Assembly (NCBI GenBank): GCA_015661555.1
Contig: DQVW01000064.1
Span: 1-8,101 of the forward strand
DNA from: Methanothermococcus okinawensis
GTDB lineage: Archaea; AGJL01; Methanococci; Methanococcales; Methanococcaceae
Reading direction: 5' to 3'
Length of the DNA stretch: 8,101 bases
Part shown: one piece after another, positions 1 through 5,246 of the stretch
How the letters are laid out: the number at the start of each line of letters is the position of its first letter
Numbering within the stretch: the first letter of the stretch is position 1
Translations under genes and position numbers: made by a program
The notes under the pieces: generated by a model
What the model was told of the DNA's origin: nothing
The model's input: the letters and a program-made list of their open reading frames with translations, nothing else
Database searches by the model: none

Positions 1-259
1 ATCAACCCCCTCAATTTTCACTTATAGTGTGAAATTCTGGGGGTCGTTCGAAATTCGTACCCTTCCAAAATCTCGCTATGGACTCGTTGGAAAGGTTTTG
101 ACGAATTTCATTAATAAAGCCCTATTTTTGGAAGATATTCGGAACTCCAGTGCCGCATTTCGTACCGGGGGGAAATTGTTCACAGTGAGGAAATTATGGG
201 TGGGTGTGAAAATTTCGTACCTTTGGTGGGGTTAACCCAGGGGTAGGGGCGGTTATTTT

Positions 260-693
260 GACGAGATTCGCACCCTCGCGAAAATCTCGCCCTGGACTCG
301 TGTCCCGGAGGGTTCCGAAATCCGCACCCCCCTTCTGTTGTCCAAAAATGTGAAATTTGGGGGTCCCAGAAGAAATTCGTACCTTAAGGGTGGATAACCC
401 TAGGGTAACACCCCTAACTGTGCCGAAATTCGGATCAGAGATTCTAATACCCCCTCTCAGGATTTCTGATACCCCGGTACGAAATTCGTCCCATTTCACG
501 ATTTCCATATCCCGGTTTTTCCAACAAGTCATGACGAATTTCGTACCTAGAACAGTATAACCCCCTAGGTAAAACTAGTATTATTGCCGAAATCCACACC
601 CCCCTTTCAGAGCCCCGGAATCCAACTTCCGGGCACCCCCGAAAAAATTCGTACCTATAACCCCTCTACCCCCAGGGTAAAGCCGGTTATTTT
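260..693. repeat. Higher-order repeat copy 1 (eight 54-bp units)
   Basis: This is the first full copy of a repeat of about 433 bp composed of eight successive 54-bp units, each different from the others. It starts at GACGAGATTCGCACC (260) and ends before the equivalent GACGAGATCCGCACC at 694. The eight units match, in order, those of the copy at 694-1126. The unit before it (207-259) ends in GGCGGTTATTTT, resembling the end of this copy, so an older, more diverged copy probably lies to the left. Confidence 0.85.
614..633. repeat. Inverted repeat (hairpin) inside array unit, copy 1
   Basis: CCCGGAA (614-620) and TTCCGGG (627-633) form a perfect 7-bp stem around a 6-base loop. The same stem recurs 433 bp downstream with a changed loop. 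Confidence 0.7.
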
Positions 694-1126
694 GACGAGA
701 TCCGCACCCCCGCGAAAATCTGCCAATGGACTCGTGTCCCGGAGGGTTCCGAAATCCGCACCCCCCGTCTGCTAGCCAAAAATGTGAAATTTGGACCCCC
801 TGGAAGAATTTCGTACTTTGAGGGCCCATAACCCTGGGGTAACACCCCTCATTATGCCGAAATTCGGATCAGGGATTCTAATACCCCCCATTAAACCCCC
901 TGATACCCCGGTACGAAATTCGTCCCATTTCACGATTTCCATATCCCGGTTTTTTCAGCAAATCACGACGAATTTCGTACCTGAGATAGTATAATACCCC
1001 AACCAAAACTAGCATTATTGCTGAAATCCACACCCCCTTTCAGAACCCCGGAACTCAACTTCCGGGCACCCCCGAAAAAATTCGTACCTACAACCCTCTT
1101 ACCCCCAGGGTAAAACCCAAAATAAT
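694..1126. repeat. Higher-order repeat copy 2
   Basis: This is the second copy of the eight-unit repeat, 433 bp long and roughly 85% identical to 260-693 by eye. The eight core motifs differ at about 4 of 120 positions between copies, whereas the intervening sequence differs at about 60 of 310. The best-kept blocks outside the cores are the part around 925-950 (CATTTCACGATTTCCATATC), the CCCGGAA hairpin at 1047-1066 and the ATGTGAAATTTGG block near 782. Confidence 0.85.
1047..1066. repeat. Inverted repeat (hairpin) inside array unit, copy 2
   Basis: CCCGGAA (1047-1053) and TTCCGGG (1060-1066) form the same 7-bp stem as at 614-633. The loop differs (CTCAAC here, TCCAAC there) while both stem arms are unchanged. 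Confidence 0.7.
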
Positions 1127-1200
1127 GACGAGATCCGCACCCCTGCGAAAATCTCGCTATGGACTCCTGTCCCAGCACCTTCCGAATTCCGCACCCCCTC
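1127..1200. repeat. Higher-order repeat copy 3, truncated
   Basis: Only the first unit and the first part of the second are present. GACGAGATCCGCACC at 1127 is followed by the same GCGAAAATCTCGC...GGACTC block seen at 277-299 and 711-733, then by a last core TCCGAATTCCGCACC near 1181. Similarity stops at about 1200, a dozen bases before the tnpB fragment, so insertion or deletion associated with that element may have cut the array. Confidence 0.8.
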
Positions 1201-1212
1201 TAAAAATAGTGA

Positions 1213-1407
1213 CTTAACCTTCACTGGGGAAGGGCTGTTGTAGAGGATAGCAACATTGGCTATATAACAAGTAGGTGTAACTGTGGCTTTGAAGCACATA
1301 GAGATACAGTTAACATCCGCCTGAGAGCCCTGAAGATGTGGGAAGTTCCTCCGATGAAGATGGGAGGCTGGAAGGTTATCCGCCATGATATTTTGGAATA
1401 TACCTAA
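1213..1407 (+). pseudogene. tnpB: Remnant of IS605-type tnpB, C-terminal end only
   Basis: An open stretch between a stop at 1210 and a stop at 1405-1407 reads, in its middle, CNCGFEAHRD followed by TVNIRLRALKMW and then EVPP. This pattern of a cysteine pair, GFEA.RD and NIRLRALKMWG-PP is familiar from the C-terminal end of archaeal TnpB, the RNA-guided nuclease of IS200/IS605 elements. There the cysteines belong to the zinc ribbon and the Asp of RD is the third RuvC residue. Only about 64 codons remain, of a protein normally near 400 residues. There is no start codon in context. The Asp-to-Asn-Ile spacing looks about three residues short, and MWE replaces the expected MWG. No tnpA or rest of tnpB is present. 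The last 40 residues before the stop do not ring a bell. The family assignment comes from remembered motifs, not from an alignment. Confidence 0.65.
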
Positions 1408-1439
1408 ATATAGCTCCAAGGAATCCTCCAAGTCCAATT

Positions 1440-1453
1440 AAGGAGGCCTCCTT
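1440..1453. repeat. 14-bp perfect palindrome between tnpB remnant and proS
   Basis: AAGGAGGCCTCCTT is a perfect palindrome with no loop. It sits in a small cluster that also has AAGTCCAA twice (1430-1437 and 1461-1468) and a related AAGGAATCCTCC at about 1418-1429. It could be part of the end of the former IS605 element, or lie at the 3' end of the proS transcript. No U-rich tract follows on either strand, so I do not call it a terminator. Confidence 0.5.
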
Positions 1454-1481
1454 TAAGGATAAGTCCAACATAGATACCTCG

Positions 1482-2876
1482 TTAATATGTCCTTCCAACT
1501 ACAACGTACTTTTTCCCCTTATACTCTGTTACTCCAAGGATGGAGGCCTCTACCTTCTCCTCTAAGTCTTCACTGTATACCCTCTCACTGTAGGGTATAA
1601 GGATTACCCCCTTCCTCTCTTTAAGATTCTTCCTTACCTCTTTCACTATCTCCTCGAGAGGAGTATCCTCACTGAAATCCAGGGTGGTGATGTACCTCTC
1701 CATCCTCTCCCTAGCCCTCTCTCTCATATTCTCCTTTATCCTCTCAAAGAGGCTCAGTATTTCCTCCTTAATATCCTCCTTCCTTACCTGATACTTCTCC
1801 TCAGTATCCCTCCTGTAGATGGTAACCACCTTATTCTCCAGATCCTTTGGACCTATCTCTATCCTAACTGGTACCCCTCGAAGTTCCCAGTGGTAGAACT
1901 TCCTACCTGGCCTAATATCCCTGTTGTCTATTTCCACCCTAATTCCCATCTCCTTTAACAGCTTGTAGAGCTCCAATGCCTTCTCCTCCACCACCTCTCT
2001 CTTCCCCTTGTATAGAAGTGGTACTATAACCACCTGGATTGGGGCAACCTGAGGAGGTAGGACAAGACCCTTTTCATCCCCATGGATGGCTATAATAGAG
2101 GCTATAACCCTGTCTGATATACCGTAACATGTCTGATAGACGTAATCCTTTCCACCCTCTAAGGTTTCAAACTCCAAGTCAAAGGTCCTTGAGAAGTTCT
2201 GCCCCAAGTTATGGACAGTACCTATCTGTATCGCCCTTCCATCTGGGAATATGGTGTCAAAGGCCACTGTATACTGGGCACCTGGGAATTTATCCCACTC
2301 AGGTCTCCTAGATACCATAACAGGAATACCTAATTCATGGAAAAACTCCTTATATATCTCTATAGCCTCCTTAACCTGATTCTCAGCCTCTTCCCCTGTT
2401 GCATGGGCAGTATGGGCCTCCTTAAATGTCATTATCTCTCTCAACCTTATAAGGGGTCTTGTATGTTTTGTCTCGTATCTGAAGGTGTTAACAACCTGAT
2501 ATATCTTTATAGGTAGATCCTTGTGCACCTTTATCCAGAGTTTCATCATATAGTATATGGCAGTTTCAGAGGTTGGCCTCAGAGCCAATTTTACCTCCAG
2601 GGGTTTTTTCCCTCCATGGGTTACCCAGAACACCTCGTCCTCAAATCCCTTTATATGTTCTCCCTCCTTTGCAAGGAGATCCTCGGGGATAAGTAGAGGG
2701 AAGAGAACCTCCTCATGTCCCCTCTCCTCTAAAAGTCTCCTCAATATATCCAGGGTGTATCTCCTGATCTTGAATCCATAGGGTAGATAGATACCACATC
2801 CCTTTATAGGATATCTAACGTCGTATATCTCAGCCCTCTCCAGTATCTCGCTGTACCACTCTGAGAAGTTCTCCAA
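1482..2876 (-). CDS. proS: Prolyl-tRNA synthetase, archaeal/eukaryotic type
   Basis: It attaches proline to tRNA-Pro in the cytoplasm. It is a class II synthetase. Numbering from an upstream GTG at 2885, visible parts are the motif 1 region LFPLLIPEDLL (61-71), the RPTSE proline/ATP loop (103-107), motif 2 FRYETKHTRPL (135-145), the DTIFPDGR segment (210-217) and motif 3 GISDRVIASIIAIHGDEKG (255-273). An anticodon-binding domain follows (about 284-385), then a C-terminal domain ending in the Tyr typical of this type. The start chosen is TTG at 2876 (464 residues). The GTG at 2885 lies inside the ribosome-binding sequence GGTGAT, while TTG sits 5 nt after GGTGA, the geometry of most other genes here. 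The protein then begins MENFSEWYSEIL, close to the Methanocaldococcus start as I remember it. With GTG it would be 467 residues. It diverges from the tRNA-Leu gene. Confidence 0.97.
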   Translation of the reverse strand: MENFSEWYSEILERAEIYDVRYPIKGCGIYLPYGFKIRRYTLDILRRLLEERGHEEVLFPLLIPEDLLAKEGEHIKGFEDEVFWVTHGGKKPLEVKLALRPTSETAIYYMMKLWIKVHKDLPIKIYQVVNTFRYETKHTRPLIRLREIMTFKEAHTAHATGEEAENQVKEAIEIYKEFFHELGIPVMVSRRPEWDKFPGAQYTVAFDTIFPDGRAIQIGTVHNLGQNFSRTFDLEFETLEGGKDYVYQTCYGISDRVIASIIAIHGDEKGLVLPPQVAPIQVVIVPLLYKGKREVVEEKALELYKLLKEMGIRVEIDNRDIRPGRKFYHWELRGVPVRIEIGPKDLENKVVTIYRRDTEEKYQVRKEDIKEEILSLFERIKENMRERARERMERYITTLDFSEDTPLEEIVKEVRKNLKERKGVILIPYSERVYSEDLEEKVEASILGVTEYKGKKYVVVGRTY

Positions 2877-2880
2877 GTTT

Positions 2881-2887
2881 ATCACCT
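2881..2887 (-). promoter_or_regulatory. proS ribosome-binding site that decides the start
   Basis: On the minus strand the sequence is AGGTGATAAACTTG. GGTGA (2882-2886) is 5 nt from TTG at 2876, exactly as in thiC (GGTGA, 5 nt, ATG). The in-frame GTG at 2885 overlaps the site itself and cannot use it. Confidence 0.7.
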
Positions 2888-2923
2888 TTTTAATGTTTTA
2901 GATTCTTATTAATTACAATACCC

Positions 2924-2940
2924 CATAAAAATCTTTTAAG
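2924..2940 (-). promoter_or_regulatory. Possible proS promoter (BRE/TATA)
   Basis: On the minus strand, CTTAAAAGA followed by TTTTTATG resembles a purine-rich BRE plus TATA box. Transcription would then start near 2900, leaving a leader of roughly 20-25 nt. The match is weak. Confidence 0.35.
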
Positions 2941-2956
2941 ATCTTCCCTCTGTTAC

Positions 2957-2973
2957 CGAAAAATTTATATATA
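2957..2973 (+). promoter_or_regulatory. tRNA-Leu promoter (BRE + TATA box)
   Basis: CCGAAAAATTTATATAT is a near-ideal methanogen promoter: the BRE-like CCGAAA is followed by TTTATATA (2964-2971). A start site about 25 nt downstream would fall near 2990-2995, leaving a short 5' leader for RNase P to remove before 3005. Confidence 0.8.
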
Positions 2974-3004
2974 GGTATACAATATCTAGTGATGGATCTA
3001 TTTT

Positions 3005-3092
3005 GCAGGGGTTGTCGAGCCTGGCCAAAGACGCAGGACTTAAGATCCTGTCCCATAGGGGTTCGGGGGTTCAAATCCCCCCCCCTGCACCA
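3005..3092 (+). tRNA. tRNA-Leu, anticodon UAA
   Basis: It decodes UUA (and possibly UUG) leucine codons. The fold is complete. Acceptor GCAGGGG (3005-3011) pairs with CCCCTGC (3082-3088). The anticodon stem CAGGA/TCCTG (3034-3038/3046-3050) holds loop CTTAAGA with anticodon TAA at 3041-3043. A long variable arm with CCC-ATA-GGG (3052-3060) makes it class II, as expected for leucine. The T arm is GGGGG-TTCAAAT-CCCCC (3065-3081). The discriminator is A (3089), as expected for tRNA-Leu, and CCA is encoded (3090-3092). No intron is seen. Confidence 0.97.
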
Positions 3093-3094
3093 TA

Positions 3095-3100
3095 TTTTTT
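3095..3100 (+). terminator. Oligo-T terminator after tRNA-Leu
   Basis: Six T residues follow two bases after the encoded CCA. A short T run of this kind is the usual archaeal termination signal after a tRNA. Confidence 0.55.
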
Positions 3101-3135
3101 CAGAGATTATATTTATCAATTTGCATATATCGATA

Positions 3136-3148
3136 TTACTTTTTTATA
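3136..3148 (+). promoter_or_regulatory. Probable promoter of the OB-fold/sppA unit
   Basis: TTACTTTTTTATA contains a TATA-like TTTTTATA at 3141-3148. A start about 25 nt downstream (near 3170) leaves a leader of about 20 nt carrying the ribosome-binding site GGTGA at 3185-3189. The preceding GCATATATCG (3123-3132) is an alternative. Confidence 0.45.
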
Positions 3149-3193
3149 GGATCAAAATTAAGAGTTTTAGAGTATAGATATGCAGGTGAGGTT

Positions 3194-3799
3194 ATGAGGA
3201 GATGGACTGCATACAAAATTAGACCTGAGGAACTACTGGAGAACGAAGTAGTAGATAACACCTTGATAATAGAGGGGAAGAGAATACACAGGGTTAGGGT
3301 GCTGGGAGAGGTAAAGAAGATCTCTGAAACCTCCATACTCACCTTTGAGTTGGAGGGAGGGGTGGTTGTAAAAGATTTTGAAAAGAGGGGTAGGGATATT
3401 GGTGAAGGAGACCTTATAGATGTAATTGGAAGGATTGGCCAATTTGAGGGATCCCCCTATATCTCCCTTGAGCTTTACAAGGTGAGAAATGAAGAGAGGG
3501 AGAAGTGGAGGGAGTTAAGGGAGTTGGAAATTGAAATTACAAGGAGGTATATGGAGGACGAGGGTGAAGAGCCCTCTGAGGATTATAGTGAGAGTATTAT
3601 AGAGGAGGTGTACAGGGAGGAAACACCTAAGAAGGACATGGTTTTAAAGGTCATTAGGGAGAGGGGATCTATAGAATACGAGGAGTTACTGAAGACTGTA
3701 AATATAGACGAGTACGAACTTGACAAGATACTAGAGGAGTTACTTGAAGAGGGCTACATTTACGAACCTAAGGCTGGCACCTATAAGATGGTAGAGTAG
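3194..3799 (+). CDS. RPA32-like OB-fold / winged-helix protein
   Basis: A 201-residue protein with two parts. Residues about 30-98 look like an OB-fold: alternating beta strands such as HRVRVLGEVKKI, ILTFELEGG, GDLIDVIGRIGQF and PYISLELYKV. A charged, mostly helical linker follows (about 99-145, rich in Glu). Residues about 147-200 look like a winged helix (MVLKVIRERGSIEYEELLK, then DKILEELLEEGYIYE). OB-fold followed by winged helix is the layout of the RPA32 subunit of replication protein A and of archaeal RPA-associated proteins, so single-stranded nucleic acid binding is likely. That is a family-level inference and no residue proves it. The ATG is 4 nt after GGTGA. Its stop is 10 bp before sppA, so the two are probably cotranscribed. 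It could instead be an RNA-binding OB protein. Confidence 0.8.
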   Translation: MRRWTAYKIRPEELLENEVVDNTLIIEGKRIHRVRVLGEVKKISETSILTFELEGGVVVKDFEKRGRDIGEGDLIDVIGRIGQFEGSPYISLELYKVRNEEREKWRELRELEIEITRRYMEDEGEEPSEDYSESIIEEVYREETPKKDMVLKVIRERGSIEYEELLKTVNIDEYELDKILEELLEEGYIYEPKAGTYKMVE

Positions 3800-3809
3800 C
3801 TGTGAGACC

Positions 3810-4733
3810 ATGAGTAGAAGGAATATTGTTATAGGGATAGGGCTAGTAATAGGGCTGCTGATAATCCTCAGTATAGGGGGAGCCATACTCCTCCTAGCTG
3901 CAGGTGGTATTTCAACTGGCAATATTGCAAGGATAGATATAGAGGGGATACTAATACTTCATCCTCAGGATAAAGGTCTATTCACTGAGACTCTAGGTGT
4001 CGAGGACTACATCGAGGCCCTAGATAGAGCAGAAAAAGATCCTACCATCAAGGCCATAATCCTAAGGGTGAACAGTCCTGGAGGGGAGGTTATAGCAAGT
4101 GAGAAACTTGCAAGGAAGGTTAAGGAGGTAGCTGAGAAGAAACCTGTGGTGGCCTACGTAGAGACCATGGGTACATCTGGGGCCTACATGGCGATAGCAC
4201 CTGCAACATGCATAGTGGCAGAGAAGCATGCCATTGTAGGTGGTATTGGTGTTAGATTAGACATGATACAGTACTACGAACTTATGAGAAAAGTGGGTGT
4301 AAATGTAACTGTTATAAAGGCTGGGAAGTATAAAGACATGGGTTCCCCCTATAGACCTTTAACACCTGAGGAGAAGGAGTATTTGGAGGGTATAGTGAAG
4401 GAGATCTATATGGACTTTGTGAAATGGGTTGCTGAGAATAGAAACATGACAGTGGAGGAGGCCCTGAAGGTTGCAGATGGTAAGATATATTCAGGCGAGG
4501 GTGCTAAAAGAGTAGGCCTTGTGGACTACGTAGGAACTGAGGAGGATGCCGTTGAGATGGCCCAGAAGTTGGCAAATATCTCCAGCCCAGAAATTGTAGA
4601 TTATACACCTTCTAAGTATCCAGGGCTATTTAACCTCATGTCACAACTAACCTACACCCTGGGATACGGAATAGGAAGAGGTCTAAGTGAAAGATGGATG
4701 GAAACTTATACCCTTTGCCCACCAAATACCTAA
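3810..4733 (+). CDS. sppA: Signal peptide peptidase SppA (S49 family, membrane-anchored)
   Basis: A 307-residue serine protease expected to degrade cleaved signal peptides in the membrane. After MSRR, residues 5-33 are one hydrophobic segment that should anchor it, with the catalytic domain outside. The S49 core runs from about residue 40 to 255. It includes ILRVNSPGGEV (84-94), the nucleophile region GTSGAYMA (Ser123) and the general base in GKYKDMGSP (Lys175). The Ser-Lys distance of 52 residues matches what I recall for single-domain enzymes of Bacillus and Thermococcus (S147/K199 and S162/K214). It is the short form, not the tandem-domain E. coli form. The ATG at 3810 follows GTGA by 4 nt. 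Its stop codon touches the stop of the convergent gene at 4734. It follows the OB-fold gene by 10 bp; the functional link is unclear. Confidence 0.93.
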   Translation: MSRRNIVIGIGLVIGLLIILSIGGAILLLAAGGISTGNIARIDIEGILILHPQDKGLFTETLGVEDYIEALDRAEKDPTIKAIILRVNSPGGEVIASEKLARKVKEVAEKKPVVAYVETMGTSGAYMAIAPATCIVAEKHAIVGGIGVRLDMIQYYELMRKVGVNVTVIKAGKYKDMGSPYRPLTPEEKEYLEGIVKEIYMDFVKWVAENRNMTVEEALKVADGKIYSGEGAKRVGLVDYVGTEEDAVEMAQKLANISSPEIVDYTPSKYPGLFNLMSQLTYTLGYGIGRGLSERWMETYTLCPPNT

Positions 4734-5234
4734 TTACATATCAAACTCCAAGTTCCTAAGTTTATTTACTATTTTTTTCAAATCTGTTATGTTATTTCTA
4801 AGATTCTTTTTTTGGGGAAATTTAAGAATGACCTCGTCAAAGATAGTGGTATTCAGGGGTTTTTTAGCCTGGAAGTAATGTTTAGAGAGGTAATCTACCC
4901 TTGCAGTTATGATGTAACTTAGATACTCAATACAGGCCAGCCTTGGATCAGTTAAACATTCAGAGGGTTTTAAGAAGGCAATGCCTATCAATATCTCCTC
5001 TATGGGAAACTTTACAAGCGGGGTAGGTTCTATCTTCCTCTCCTGTTCTATATGTTTATCCCTAAGACCACAAAGAAATATTACCAGATCCTGCAAATTC
5101 CTCCACTGCAGTCTAAAATCCACCCTATCCCCCTCAATATCCTCCCTGGATACAGCCCAGAGGGGAACCTCCCTACCATCCACTACAACAGTGTGCTCTA
5201 GACACCTTTGAAAGAGAACCTCGTATACATCCAT
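4734..5234 (-). CDS. Conserved-looking hypothetical protein, 166 aa
   Basis: I do not recognise this family. The product is soluble: no signal peptide or membrane segment is visible. It begins MDVYEVLFQRCLEHTVVVDG, has an alpha/beta-looking first half (EVPLWAVSREDIEGDRVDFRLQWRN, about 22-46) and mostly helical-looking stretches afterwards (LQDLVIFLCGLRDKHIEQE; LACIEYLSYIITARVDYLSKHY). The tail is Lys-rich (about 139-166). Cysteines near 11, 55, 93 and 100 do not form an obvious metal site. The ATG is preceded by AGGTAGG about 7 nt away, a weaker site than its neighbours have. It is the last gene of a minus-strand run fen - membrane protein - this gene, 12 bp behind the membrane protein. Normal codon use and the sensible context support a real gene. 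Confidence 0.75.
   Translation of the reverse strand: MDVYEVLFQRCLEHTVVVDGREVPLWAVSREDIEGDRVDFRLQWRNLQDLVIFLCGLRDKHIEQERKIEPTPLVKFPIEEILIGIAFLKPSECLTDPRLACIEYLSYIITARVDYLSKHYFQAKKPLNTTIFDEVILKFPQKKNLRNNITDLKKIVNKLRNLEFDM
4772..4813 (+). terminator. Candidate oligo-T terminators for the sppA transcript
   Basis: Two runs of seven T (4772-4778 and 4807-4813) lie 38 and 73 bp past the sppA stop, inside the 3' end of the convergent gene. On the other strand they are Lys-rich codons of that gene. Archaeal RNA polymerase stops at such U tracts, so these may end the sppA message. Confidence 0.45.
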
Positions 5235-5246
5235 AGCCTTCCCTAC

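Larger units (their letters stand above)
1..1200. repeat. Non-coding tandem array of 22 units, about 54 bp each
   Basis: A degenerate core, consensus CGAAATTCGTACC (variants GACGAATTTCGTACC, CCGAAATCCGCACC, GACGAGATCCGCACC), recurs through this stretch. Taking the C of the central CG (or its equivalent in diverged copies) as anchor, it lies near 56, 109, 161, 216, 269, 323, 378, 431, 487, 542, 595, 650, 703, 757, 812, 865, 921, 976, 1029, 1083, 1136 and 1190. Successive distances are 52-56 bp and average 54.0. The first three or four units are the most diverged (the copy at 109 lacks the G). The array continues past the left edge: the text at 29-43 resembles the tail of the unit at 315-369. 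Spacing is not a constant multiple of three and no frame stays open across units, so it is not coding. The plus strand is rich in C runs and the DNA is more GC-rich than the flanking genes. Function unknown. Confidence 0.9.

Noticed and set aside
29..1178. Several open frames of 60-112 codons inside the array, on both strands
   Set aside because: They repeat the same array DNA in shifting frames, have no ribosome-binding sites of the GGTGA type seen elsewhere, and the 52-56 bp period does not preserve a reading frame.
1..1200. CRISPR array (regular short repeats with variable intervals)
   Set aside because: The repeated core is only 13-17 bp and degenerate, the intervals themselves recur in order every 433 bp, and the unit length (54 bp) and core do not resemble Methanococcales CRISPR repeats. 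No cas gene or leader is visible.
1099..1437. 112-codon minus-strand frame across the array end and the tnpB relic
   Set aside because: It joins repeat DNA with the antisense of the TnpB-like segment. The recognisable protein signal is on the plus strand.
1440..1453. Palindrome as intrinsic terminator of proS
   Set aside because: It has no loop and no U tract on the minus strand. Archaeal terminators are mainly oligo-T, so the call is not supported.
2913..3177. Small frames over the tRNA-Leu gene on both strands
   Set aside because: The complete class II tRNA fold with promoter and CCA explains this DNA.
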